NCBI GenBank assembly: GCA_001769835.1
Contig: MEPR01000089.1
Span: 1-34,751, forward strand
Source: Bdellovibrionales bacterium GWB1_55_8
GTDB taxonomy: Bacteria; Bdellovibrionota; UBA1018
Reading direction: 5' to 3'
DNA: 34,751 nt
Shown: one piece after another, positions 23,759 to 31,450 of the stretch
Numbering within the stretch: the first letter of the stretch is position 1
Layout of the letters: every line of letters begins with the position of its first letter
Notes under the pieces: generated by a model
The model's database searches: none
The model's input: only the letters and a program-made list of their open reading frames with translations
Told to the model about the DNA's origin: nothing
Position numbers and translations under genes: made by a program

Positions 23759-25105
23759 TTAATCGTCTTTACCTTCGTCCACGCCGTAATAGGTGAGACC
23801 GAGATGGTTGATCAGTTCTTCGTTCGTGAAGAAACGGAGAGTGTTCTCGAGCTTCAGGAGTTGAACGGAAAGATCGTGCTCTGGAGTGAGGCCCGGTTTC
23901 ACAACCGGAGCTTTCAGGTAGAAAGACAGCCATTCCTGAAGGCCGCGCATATTCGCGCGACCGGCCAGGTCCATGAACAGCGCCAGATCGAGAGCGACGG
24001 GAGCAGCCAGGATTGAATCACGGCAGAGGAAGTTGATCTTGATCTGCATCGGGTAGCCGAGCCAACCGAAGATATCGATGTTGTCCCAGCCCTCTTTGTT
24101 ATCGCCGCGAGGAGGATAGTAGTTGATCCTGACCACGTGAGAGATATCGCTATAGAGATCCGGATACATTTCAGGCGAGAAGATGTCCGTCAGAACGCCG
24201 GTCTTTGAAACTTCCTTGGACTTGAAGGAGCCCGGATCGTCAAGCACTTCACCGTCACGGTTTCCAAGGATGTTCGTGCTGTACCATCCCGCAACGCCGA
24301 GCTGACGATTGCGCAGACCGGGGGCGATGATCGTTTTGATCAAGGTCTGGCCGGTTTTGAAGTCAGAGCCACAGATCGGAACGTTCAGTTCCTGGGCGAG
24401 TTCCTGAATGCACGGCATTTCAACCGATACGTTCGGAGAGCCGTTGGCGTAGGGAACGCGTTCCTTGATCGCCGCGTACGTGTAGATCTGGGACGGAGAA
24501 ATGCTCGGGTCGTTGTTCCGCAGGCCTTCCTCGAACAGTTTGATGTTCTGATGGACGGCCGACGGAGGCGTGTAAACTTCAGTCGAAGCGCACCACACCA
24601 TCACGGCACGGCTGCAGCCGTTCTCTTTCATGAAATTGCGGATATCAGCGCGGAGCTGATCGGCAAGATCCATCTTGGTTTTGCCCGTCTTCACGTTCGG
24701 GCCATCAAGGCGTTTCACGAAGTTGCGATCGAAAACCGCGGGCATCGGCTTGATTTTCGAGAGCGGTTCCTTGAGTCTCTCTACCAGGTCTTTCTCCAGA
24801 ACCTGCGCGTGCTTGGCAGCATCATAAGCGCTGTCGGGGAAAATATCCCAGCCACCAAAGACCACCTGGTCCAATGAGGCGAGCGGAACAAGATCTTTCA
24901 CGTTCACAAAACGTTTTTCGGTGCGCTTGCCGAGGCGCATCTTGCCCATCTGAGTGTACGAGCCGATGGGTTTGGCAAGCCCCAGTTTAACGGCTTCGAC
25001 ACCGGCATAGAGTGTGGTTGCCACGGCACCCATTCCGGGTGTGAGAATGGCGAGTTTGCCTTCAGCAGGCGCGATAGAAATAGTCTTCTTTTTGTTCGGT
25101 GTCAT
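23759..25105 (-). CDS. Inositol-3-phosphate synthase
   Basis: The enzyme converts glucose-6-phosphate to myo-inositol-phosphate using NAD, the first step toward inositol lipids or solutes. The 448-residue protein has the NAD-binding loop TPGMGAVATTLYAGVEAVK near the N-terminus. It also has the family signatures VFGGWDIF, MVWCASTEVY, GSDFKTGQTLIKT near the middle, GWYSTNILGNRDGEVLDDP, and the C-terminal SHVVRINYYPPRGDNKEGWDN and DSILAAPVALDLALF. It lies between the short actinobacterial and the long eukaryotic forms in size. AAGGAGT precedes the ATG at 25105. It is monocistronic with a strong terminator. Nearby lipid-transport genes hint at inositol-lipid use, but nothing here proves it. Confidence 0.95.
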   Translation of the reverse strand: MTPNKKKTISIAPAEGKLAILTPGMGAVATTLYAGVEAVKLGLAKPIGSYTQMGKMRLGKRTEKRFVNVKDLVPLASLDQVVFGGWDIFPDSAYDAAKHAQVLEKDLVERLKEPLSKIKPMPAVFDRNFVKRLDGPNVKTGKTKMDLADQLRADIRNFMKENGCSRAVMVWCASTEVYTPPSAVHQNIKLFEEGLRNNDPSISPSQIYTYAAIKERVPYANGSPNVSVEMPCIQELAQELNVPICGSDFKTGQTLIKTIIAPGLRNRQLGVAGWYSTNILGNRDGEVLDDPGSFKSKEVSKTGVLTDIFSPEMYPDLYSDISHVVRINYYPPRGDNKEGWDNIDIFGWLGYPMQIKINFLCRDSILAAPVALDLALFMDLAGRANMRGLQEWLSFYLKAPVVKPGLTPEHDLSVQLLKLENTLRFFTNEELINHLGLTYYGVDEGKDD

Positions 25106-25229
25106 TGCATCGACTCCTTGTATTTCGGCTTTTCTAATGCAGTTTCCCTAATTACGCAAACCTTCTGGATCTTCTTGTTCGTGAATTTGCAGAAAGGCAG
25201 CGAATCCAGGCGGATTTCTCTTATTCCGG

Positions 25230-25238
25230 TGCTATAGA
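25230..25238 (+). promoter_or_regulatory. Candidate extended -10 promoter of the DUF971 gene, leaderless
   Basis: TG-c-TATAGA (25230-25238) is an extended -10 element. The ATG begins seven bases after it and no ribosome site is visible, so the transcript would begin at or next to the start codon. No clear -35 is present, as is common for extended -10 promoters. Confidence 0.45.
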
Positions 25239-25245
25239 TACTGTC

Positions 25246-25563
25246 ATGAATGTCACGCCCACTCAGATTGGCCCTTATAGTTCAACAGAGATGCTTGTGA
25301 GCTGGAATACGGGTGAGAAATACGCGGTCCCGTACATAGAGCTGCGATATTACTGCCCATGCGCGAGTTGTGTGGATGAGCATACGGGCGAGCGGACGAT
25401 TCAAAGGACTTCGATATCCCCGGATATCCGGCCCACTGATGTGCAGCTCGTTGGACGCTACGCGGTGCAGATATACTGGAGCGACCAGCATAGCACTGGC
25501 ATGTACCATTACGATCGCCTGCATGAGCTCTGTCGCAAGCAGGGCCGCGCGCTCGCTCAGTGA
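25246..25563 (+). CDS. DUF971 protein (gamma-butyrobetaine hydroxylase N-terminal-like)
   Basis: This is a small protein of 105 residues of the DUF971 family, the domain found at the N-terminus of gamma-butyrobetaine hydroxylase and as a stand-alone bacterial protein. It shows the family's core order: an early strand SSTEMLVSWNTGEKYAVPY, then LRYYCPCASCVDEHTGE with Cys37, Cys39 and Cys42, then VQLVGRYAVQIYWSDQHSTG and YHYDRLHELCRKQG. The cysteine cluster can bind metal. Stand-alone members have been linked to iron-sulfur protein maturation, but that is not provable here. The gene converges with and overlaps the transporter gene at its 3' end by seven bases. Family strong; role uncertain. Confidence 0.88.
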   Translation: MNVTPTQIGPYSSTEMLVSWNTGEKYAVPYIELRYYCPCASCVDEHTGERTIQRTSISPDIRPTDVQLVGRYAVQIYWSDQHSTGMYHYDRLHELCRKQGRALAQ

Positions 25564-26177
25564 CTCAGATTCAGTAAGAACGCGATACCCAGAGCCACAC
25601 TCGCCAAAGCGGGAACGGCCGCCATTTTACGGCGAGCCAGGCTGACACCCTGAGGAAGCCAGAACGGGTTGTCGCAGCGACGACGCCCCGAAATGATCGC
25701 AGGGAGTCCGGCTACCAGCGTTCCTCCCAGAAATGCCGCAAACGGTACGATGTATCCAACTCCGAGCTGAGCGGATTTCGCGAAGATCGGGATGACCGAC
25801 TCGCAGGGGCCCAGCAGTGAGAGCACGGCCCAGAGTTGCCAGGAGCTTCGGGGTCCGGCGCTGAGCACCTCGCGGATTCGTGAAAACCGAAGAGCGCGCA
25901 CGATCATCACGGAGGTCATCAGGAGCAAGGCGACGACAAAAAGCATGTCGGACGGGAGCTGAATGATGAAGCTTTCTATCGTCCAAAAAATAAGGAAACC
26001 CGCCAGGACGTGTGCGGAAAGCGCAATCAGTGCGAACAGAGCCGTCCTTTTGAAGGTCCAACCGCGTTGCCAGGCGATGATGGAGCCAGGAAGCCAGTGA
26101 TCGGGAGCCAGGACGTGGGCTGCGCCCGCCAAGGCGCAAAGTACTACCAGAGCCTCTTCGACCTGAATTTGAAACAT
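25557..26177 (-). CDS. NicO-like multi-pass metal transporter, paralog B
   Basis: This is an integral membrane protein of 206 residues with about six hydrophobic segments. The first helix ends in AAHVLAPDHWLPGSIIAW, resembling the His-x4-Pro-x-His motif of NicO/RcnA-type nickel-cobalt transporters and UreH-like proteins; a helix carrying LSLLGPCESVIPIFAKS fits the second conserved region with its Pro-Cys. It is the same length as the next gene upstream and shares its HxLAPxHWLP motif, so the two are paralogs. It lacks that gene's His-rich loop. A promoter-like TTGACC / TATCCG pair precedes its ATG, so it may also be transcribed alone. No ribosome site is visible. Metal specificity is inference. 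Confidence 0.75.
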   Translation of the reverse strand: MFQIQVEEALVVLCALAGAAHVLAPDHWLPGSIIAWQRGWTFKRTALFALIALSAHVLAGFLIFWTIESFIIQLPSDMLFVVALLLMTSVMIVRALRFSRIREVLSAGPRSSWQLWAVLSLLGPCESVIPIFAKSAQLGVGYIVPFAAFLGGTLVAGLPAIISGRRRCDNPFWLPQGVSLARRKMAAVPALASVALGIAFLLNLSH

Positions 26178-26183
26178 AATTGT

Positions 26184-26212
26184 CGGATATCAAGCCGTGC
26201 AGGAACGGTCAA
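26184..26212 (-). promoter_or_regulatory. Candidate leaderless promoter of transporter B
   Basis: On the minus strand TTGACC (26207-26212, five of six) is followed after exactly 17 bases by TATCCG (26184-26189), and the ATG begins six bases later. The -10 is poor, but the spacing repeats the pattern seen before hisS, thyA and the RRM gene. Confidence 0.35.
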
Positions 26213-26265
26213 TACCCCCAGCCGACATATTCAAATTCTGTGTATCGAGCTGAGCTATGTGCTTA

Positions 26266-26886
26266 TTAATGCGGGAAAAAAAGAACAATAACGCCCATCA
26301 GTGCGACGCCCATTCCGGTCAGGACATCGCCGTAATGTTCGAAAATAGGATGATCGAGCTTCATCAATCCCAGAGTGGTAGCGGCTGTTGCGCCAATCAG
26401 TGCGGTGAGCACTCCTATAGAAAATGAGCCCATCGCGATCAGGATTGCGGCGGTACCTTTTGTGGCAGCTGTGGCGATAATCGGGACGACCGCCACGCAG
26501 GGTATGAAGCCGAGTGAAAACAGGAAAAGAAGTGGAGCTGTTTTGCTGTCCGGATTCGGTCCGTGGTGGGTGTGGCCATGGCAACCTGAGTGACGGAAGT
26601 AGGATAAACCGGCGTAGATCAATCCGAACCCGATCAGGATGATTCCCGAGTAGCGTTCGACGTCATGTTCGTATTCCGGCAAAAAGGTCCAGCCCACCAG
26701 CACCGAAAGAAAGCCAAGGCCGTTTGAAACCAGGATGTGTCCCGATGCTGCGGCAATCGCTCCAAGCATGGCCGTGCGAATGCCCCATTTTCGTGTCTTC
26801 GCAAGAAGCACGACAGGAAGCCAATGGCCGGGAGCTAAGGAATGGATCAATCCGACAAAAGCAGCTGAAGTCGCTAATAAGATCAT
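26266..26886 (-). CDS. NicO-like multi-pass metal transporter, paralog A, with His-rich loop
   Basis: This is a multi-pass membrane protein of 206 residues. The N-terminal helix carries GLIHSLAPGHWLPVVLLAK, again the His-x4-Pro-x-His pattern. A cytosolic or periplasmic loop near residue 100 is His-rich (FRHSGCHGHTHHGPNPDS), typical of nickel, cobalt or zinc handling, and LGFIPCVAVVPII is the second conserved region. The ATG at 26886 forms an ATGA overlap with the stop of the matrixin lipoprotein gene, which is stronger support than the upstream in-frame GTG at 26901, so the two are translationally coupled. It is paralogous to the next gene downstream. It most likely moves a divalent cation, direction unknown. 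Confidence 0.78.
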   Translation of the reverse strand: MILLATSAAFVGLIHSLAPGHWLPVVLLAKTRKWGIRTAMLGAIAAASGHILVSNGLGFLSVLVGWTFLPEYEHDVERYSGIILIGFGLIYAGLSYFRHSGCHGHTHHGPNPDSKTAPLLFLFSLGFIPCVAVVPIIATAATKGTAAILIAMGSFSIGVLTALIGATAATTLGLMKLDHPIFEHYGDVLTGMGVALMGVIVLFFPH

Positions 26887-27647
26887 TTCGTGTACAAGCA
26901 CTGGGTGCGTTGCGCATCATTGCGCCGGACGGAATCGCGGGTCTCCGCGGTGCTGCTAGTGCTTGCTCTTGTGATGGTAGGATACATCACTGCGATTCGA
27001 TAGGGATGGTTTTCCGAAAGTTTTGCGCAACCCGCGTAATCAGGACGACCCGCGCCCTCTATACAGCTATGGTCCAATCCAAGCGTGTGACCAAATTCGT
27101 GCAGCGCCACTGTAGCGAACTGTTCCGGTTCCACCAGCGTCGGATTCATGAAAATCACCTGTTGAATCAGCTGTGTGCCACTCGTGCAACGCACTGTCGC
27201 TCCGGGGATCATTTCGTTGAATCCCAGGTCCGTCCATTTCGCCTCGTCCGTTTCCTTGACGACGTAGAAGCGCGTGGTTCCACCGATCGATTCCTTGCAG
27301 TTGCGAGGGTCGGCGGTACGTACCTTCTGGGGAATAAGCGCCACTGATGAATGAAAGAAGGGAGCGCGCCCGAGTTTCTCGGCTGTCGAGTTCCATTGCT
27401 GGACGGTGGCCTCGATAGAGGCCTTTTCGTAGTTCGTGAACCGATTATCCAGAACAACCTCGACGATCGGCTCATCGATAGGTGCCATGAAACTTGATTT
27501 TTGGTCGTCCGCGATCCGGCAGGATTGGCCCGGCGTAACGCTCACGTTCTCCGGAGCGCAAGCTGAGAAAGTACCCATGACCGCAGCGGCAACGAAAGTG
27601 ATGAAACCGATGTGCGACGTGCTCATAGCCGGCGCCTGTTTCATCAT
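26883..27647 (-). CDS. Matrixin-like zinc metalloprotease lipoprotein
   Basis: This is an exported zinc protease. The zinc site HEFGHTLGLDH is followed by a Met-turn AVMYPTI about 35 residues later, the matrixin hallmark. The N-terminus ends in a lipobox (TFSAC), so the mature protein is probably membrane-attached. Between the zinc site and the Met-turn lies a cysteine pair (CIEGAGRPDYAGC), an insertion that may form a disulfide loop. The ATG at 27647 gives 254 residues; an ATG at 27626 would shorten the signal by seven and neither has a clear ribosome site. The stop overlaps the start of transporter A. It shares the zinc-site type with the protease at 2643-3752 but has no TPR domain. Fold strong; substrate unknown. 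Confidence 0.87.
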   Translation of the reverse strand: MMKQAPAMSTSHIGFITFVAAAVMGTFSACAPENVSVTPGQSCRIADDQKSSFMAPIDEPIVEVVLDNRFTNYEKASIEATVQQWNSTAEKLGRAPFFHSSVALIPQKVRTADPRNCKESIGGTTRFYVVKETDEAKWTDLGFNEMIPGATVRCTSGTQLIQQVIFMNPTLVEPEQFATVALHEFGHTLGLDHSCIEGAGRPDYAGCAKLSENHPYRIAVMYPTITRASTSSTAETRDSVRRNDAQRTQCLYTK

Positions 27648-27672
27648 TTTTTACAAAATTAGTCAACTACTC

Positions 27673-27685
27673 GCCGTGTCACGGC
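27673..27685. promoter_or_regulatory. Perfect palindrome upstream of the matrixin operon
   Basis: GCCGTG-t-CACGGC forms a perfect six-base-pair palindrome in the 64-base gap between the RRM gene end and the matrixin start, about 26-38 bases before that start. It could be an operator or a weak terminator stem for the RRM gene; no T-run follows directly. Confidence 0.3.
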
Positions 27686-27711
27686 TAACGCGTTGAATTA
27701 TGGCCGCTTTT

Positions 27712-28065
27712 TTAATTCCTGGGAGGGTGTTTTTTGCCGCTGCGATCCTGAAATGCTCCCTGGTCGCCCCCTTGTGCGTCCCGGTTTTCTTCTCTGGCTT
27801 CGCTCACGACCAGCGGCCGTCCGAGGAAGCTGTGCCCATTCAAGGCATCGATGGCTTCCCGTGCGTCCCCTGCTGAACCCATTTCAACAAAACCAAAGCC
27901 TTTGGACCGACCGGACTTTCTGTCCCGCGGGATTTGGACAGAGAAAACCTTTCTCCCGTTTTCTCCAAATAGGGCCACCAGTTGATGGTCCTCGACTACA
28001 AATGGGAGATTGCCGACATAGAGCCTGATTCTTGAATTCAGAACGGGGAAAGGCAGGGGAGTCAT
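27712..28065 (-). CDS. Single-RRM RNA-binding protein
   Basis: This is a small RNA-binding protein of 117 residues with one RNA-recognition motif. RNP2 is RLYVGNLP (about 14-21) and RNP1 is KGFGFVEM (about 55-62), with the SKGFGFVEM and AIDALNGHSFLGRPLVVSEA phrases typical of bacterial and cyanobacterial RRM proteins. The C-terminus is a charged, Gly/Gln/Lys-rich tail that could add nonspecific RNA contact. The ATG at 28065 is the only start before RNP2. It has no ribosome site, and a near-consensus -10 ends six bases upstream, so it is the best leaderless candidate here. It may be a cold-response or post-transcriptional regulator, but only RNA binding is supported. Confidence 0.93.
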   Translation of the reverse strand: MTPLPFPVLNSRIRLYVGNLPFVVEDHQLVALFGENGRKVFSVQIPRDRKSGRSKGFGFVEMGSAGDAREAIDALNGHSFLGRPLVVSEAREENRDAQGGDQGAFQDRSGKKHPPRN

Positions 28066-28071
28066 AGGGCC

Positions 28072-28099
28072 ATAATAACAGTCACACTGAATTCAGCAA
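28072..28099 (-). promoter_or_regulatory. Candidate leaderless promoter of the RRM gene
   Basis: On the minus strand TTGCTG (28094-28099) and TATTAT (28072-28077, five of six consensus) are spaced by 16 bases, and the ATG begins six bases after the -10, which puts the predicted first base on the start codon. The same TTGCTG-16 arrangement precedes the pilin gene. Confidence 0.55.
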
Positions 28100-28119
28100 C
28101 CAGCCGGTTTTCTTGCTTA

Positions 28120-30855
28120 ATGCCGTGCGGTAGACCCAAGATGTCTTACACTATGACTATGCGGAAACATCCCAGACAGAATGCACCCTTTTCGCTCCTT
28201 GGAGCCCCGGAAGAGACAAAGCTCAGCAACGGCATACCGGTCATATTTCAGCACTATGACGGTCCGGTTGCCGCCAGCTACTGGTGGGTGAAAACAGGCA
28301 GCGCGGATGAGAGCCCAGCTGAGGCGGGATTCGCGCATTTTCTCGAACATATGCTCTTCAAGGACGCGGCGGCAAAAGAGACCGGGCGGGCGTCTTCTGG
28401 CAAAACCGCGCGAACAATCGAGGGGCTCGGTGGCGACATCAATGCGTATACAGGTTTTGATCAGACGGTTTACCACGTCACCTGCGCCGCTCACCATTGG
28501 GAAAAGGTGCTCGACGCATTCGGGTCCATGGCGGCTCCGCAACGGTTTTTGCGGCAGGATTTCGAGCGGGAGCGTGAAGTCATCCTCGAGGAGCTGAAAA
28601 AGAACGAAGATTCACCCGGGCGCCAGCTCTTTCAGAATCTATTTGCCCTTACTTACCGCAAGCATCCGTATGGCCGCCCGGTAATCGGCACTTTGAAAAG
28701 CCTGAAGAACGCCGGCGTACGAGATCTGGAAGCTTTTTATCGGCGAAATTACGTCAGCGCCAAAATGGGCATTGTGTTGGTCGGGCCTTTCGCGGGGAAT
28801 GGTTCGCGTCAAAAGGCGCTTCTCAAGGTGCTTGAACGGCGCTTCGGAAGCGCCGTTCTTGCCTCACGCCCCGCGCCTGGAGGCGTGCGTCCGGTTGAGC
28901 CTGCCATTCGCGATAAAGCTGCATTCAAAGTCGTATCGTTCGATGTGAAAACTCCCTCGATAGGAATTTCCTTTCGAGTGCCTGAATTGCAACATCCGGA
29001 TATTCCCGCGCTTGATCTTCTTGCGGGCATTCTGGGCATGGGCGAGTTGTCCCGGGTTTATCAGCGACTTTTTTACCAAACCTCACTCGCAACCGAGGTT
29101 TCGGGGGGGCTCTACGTTCCGGGTGACAGCGGAATGCTCTACGCACAAGCGGAACTTGATTCGATCGAGAAAGCGCAACCCGCGCTGGAGACGTTGTTGG
29201 GCGAATGCAGGAGGCTGCGCGAAGAGGGTCCGACGCGGGAGGAGCTTTCGCGCGTAATCGTGAACGCGGAGAGCGAGCGTCTTTACGCCACGCAGACCGC
29301 GGATGGAATGGCAGGCCGGCTTGGCTTCACGAGGTTCGTGCTGGGAGATCTCGGTTTCGATGAAAAATACCTGGCGCAACTGCGCGCCGTTGATGCCGAG
29401 TCGGTGAGGGAAGTCGCGCGGAAGTATTTCGATCATCGAAGGTTGAGCGGGATTGTGCTGATGCCTAAGGATTCGGCGTCCGCTTACGATGTAAATGAAT
29501 CGGTTGAGCTTTCTTCACGCATCCTCGATTCTCAGGTCGAATCCCTGCTCGCCCCGCGAACTCGCGCGCCTGCGGTGAAAAAAACGTCACTCCCCATCGA
29601 GATGATCACGCTGAATTCCGGCGCCAAGGTGGCCTTTTTTTCCCGCCCTGATTCACAGGTTTTCAGCGTCCATACCTCGATGCTGGGAGGGGTGCGCTCC
29701 GAGGTCAGCCACCCTGTTGAAAACCAGGAAAAGGATTGGGGCACCAGTAATCTGATGGCCCTCACGTGGACCAAGGGGACCTCGTCGAAAACCGGCAAAG
29801 AGATTTCGGCGCTTGTCGAGGGTCATGCTGCTGGAATGGAGGGCTTTTCAGGGCGCAACAGCGTCGGTCTGCAGATGACCGGTCTTGCGCGGGACTGGGA
29901 GCTTCTTTCGGGCCTGTTCCAGGAAGTTCTCGTGGATTGCTCGTTTCCGGAAGAGGAGATCGAACATTCCAGGCGAGTTGCCGAAGATTCGTTGCGAAGC
30001 ATTGACGACCATTCTGCGCAGCTTTGTTCGCGGCTGTTCCTGGAAACACTCTTTGAGCATCACCCCTATGGGAAAACAGTGCATGGCTCGCTGGAAAGTG
30101 TTCCAGGAATAGACGGCGACAAGATAAGGGCCTTTCATCGCGCCTGGCTTCGCCCCGAGCATCTGGTTGTTTCGGTGAGCGGAGCGGTGCCGCGCCAAAA
30201 GCTGGAGACCTGGTTATTGAACCTGGATCGCACGATCAGTGACTTCGCGACGAGCCATTCACCCCAGACAACGGCTCCGCGGACGCTGCCCGACGAGCCG
30301 GTTTTGAAGGGACCGCGCTGGGTCGAGCGACGGCTGGGACGCGAGCAGGTGCACCTGCTGGTGGGCGGCCTGGGGACGCGGGTAACGGCCGAAGATCGGC
30401 ACGCAATCCGGCTGATGCAGACGATCCTGGGTGGGCAAAGCGGGAGGCTTTTTATCGAACTGCGCGAGAAAAAGAGCCTGGCTTACTCGGTCGCGCCATT
30501 GAGCTTCGAAGGTATTGAGCGCGGTTATGTCGGTACCTACATTGCCACCGCGCCCGAGAAGCAGGAGCAAGCCGTGGCTGGAATACGGGCCGTACTCGAG
30601 AAGCTCGCCGAGCGCGGACCGACGGCGGGAGAGATGAAGCGAGCCAAGGAATTTTTCCTCGGACGCCGTGCGATGGACCTTCAGGGGGACTCAGCCATCG
30701 CGGCTCATTTCGGACTCGAGCTACTCTATGGAATACCGTATTTCACGGAGGCTAAAGTCGCCGAACGTATTTCACGTATCCATGCTGAAGACATAAAACG
30801 GGTCTGTCGGAACTATCTAGTACGCCCCCATATGGTAACCAGCACGGTGGGTTAA
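28120..30855 (+). CDS. M16 family zinc peptidase (pitrilysin-like), two fused halves
   Basis: This is a large metallopeptidase of 911 residues. The N-terminal half has the inverted zinc motif His73-x-x-Glu76-His77 (FAHFLEHMLFKD) and, about 75 residues on, the downstream helix EREREVILEELKKNEDSPG carrying the third ligand glutamate. The C-terminal half (about 490-911) repeats the fold but has no HxxEH, as usual for the inactive half that closes the chamber; GQSGRLFIELREKKSLAYSV is its typical signature. No signal peptide is visible, so it may be cytosolic or use an unrecognised route. Starts at 28120 and 28141 are both possible; neither has a ribosome site. It precedes marC by four bases. Family very likely; substrate unknown. 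Confidence 0.94.
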   Translation: MPCGRPKMSYTMTMRKHPRQNAPFSLLGAPEETKLSNGIPVIFQHYDGPVAASYWWVKTGSADESPAEAGFAHFLEHMLFKDAAAKETGRASSGKTARTIEGLGGDINAYTGFDQTVYHVTCAAHHWEKVLDAFGSMAAPQRFLRQDFEREREVILEELKKNEDSPGRQLFQNLFALTYRKHPYGRPVIGTLKSLKNAGVRDLEAFYRRNYVSAKMGIVLVGPFAGNGSRQKALLKVLERRFGSAVLASRPAPGGVRPVEPAIRDKAAFKVVSFDVKTPSIGISFRVPELQHPDIPALDLLAGILGMGELSRVYQRLFYQTSLATEVSGGLYVPGDSGMLYAQAELDSIEKAQPALETLLGECRRLREEGPTREELSRVIVNAESERLYATQTADGMAGRLGFTRFVLGDLGFDEKYLAQLRAVDAESVREVARKYFDHRRLSGIVLMPKDSASAYDVNESVELSSRILDSQVESLLAPRTRAPAVKKTSLPIEMITLNSGAKVAFFSRPDSQVFSVHTSMLGGVRSEVSHPVENQEKDWGTSNLMALTWTKGTSSKTGKEISALVEGHAAGMEGFSGRNSVGLQMTGLARDWELLSGLFQEVLVDCSFPEEEIEHSRRVAEDSLRSIDDHSAQLCSRLFLETLFEHHPYGKTVHGSLESVPGIDGDKIRAFHRAWLRPEHLVVSVSGAVPRQKLETWLLNLDRTISDFATSHSPQTTAPRTLPDEPVLKGPRWVERRLGREQVHLLVGGLGTRVTAEDRHAIRLMQTILGGQSGRLFIELREKKSLAYSVAPLSFEGIERGYVGTYIATAPEKQEQAVAGIRAVLEKLAERGPTAGEMKRAKEFFLGRRAMDLQGDSAIAAHFGLELLYGIPYFTEAKVAERISRIHAEDIKRVCRNYLVRPHMVTSTVG

Positions 30856-30859
30856 GATC

Positions 30860-31450
30860 ATGTTGAATAGTTTTGCGCTCACTTTTGTCGCGTTGTTCGT
30901 CGCGCTCGATATCCTGGGCACGCTTCCTCTCTATATCGGGATGACCCATCATCTCGAGCCCCGTGTGCGCAACCGCGTGCTGAATACGTCATTGTTGGTG
31001 GCGCTGGTCGTAGCGATCATTTTTCTGTTCATTGGTGAAGCGATTTTTCGGGCCATTGGAATCACCGTCTACGATTTCAAAATAGGCGGCGGTCTGGTGC
31101 TTCTGCTTATTTCCCTTGCGGATCTGGTGGGTCAGCATGAAGCCAGGGAAAGGGCTTCTGGATCGAGCGGCATTGTTCCGCTGGCCGTGCCTCTCATCAC
31201 CGGGCCCGGGGTGCTCACCACTTTGATCCTGCAGGTGCGTGCGGCTGGTCTGATAACAACTGTTTCCGCGCTTCTGGTGAATTTTCTCTTTGCCTGGGTT
31301 GTTCTTCGTCATTCCGGCTGGATCGTTCGGATGATCGGAAAGGATGGAGCGACCGTTTTCTCGAAAATAGCCGCACTTCTTCTCACGGCAATCGCGGTAG
31401 CCATGATTCGCAGCGGGATATTTGAGGCTATCCAGGCTGCGGGCCTCTAG
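30860..31450 (+). CDS. MarC-family integral membrane protein
   Basis: This is a six-helix membrane protein of 196 residues in the MarC/UPF0056 family. It contains the signature around ALDILGTLPLYIGMT in the first helix, VYDFKIGGGLVLLLISLADL in the third, and PLAVPLITGPGVLTTLIL in the fourth, with a final helix near IAALLLTAIAVAMIRSGI. Length matches the family. Its ATG lies four bases after the M16 stop, so the two are likely one operon. Its 3' end overlaps the convergent barrel-protein gene by four bases. Molecular function of MarC is not established; a transport role is only suggested by topology. Confidence 0.93.
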   Translation: MLNSFALTFVALFVALDILGTLPLYIGMTHHLEPRVRNRVLNTSLLVALVVAIIFLFIGEAIFRAIGITVYDFKIGGGLVLLLISLADLVGQHEARERASGSSGIVPLAVPLITGPGVLTTLILQVRAAGLITTVSALLVNFLFAWVVLRHSGWIVRMIGKDGATVFSKIAALLLTAIAVAMIRSGIFEAIQAAGL

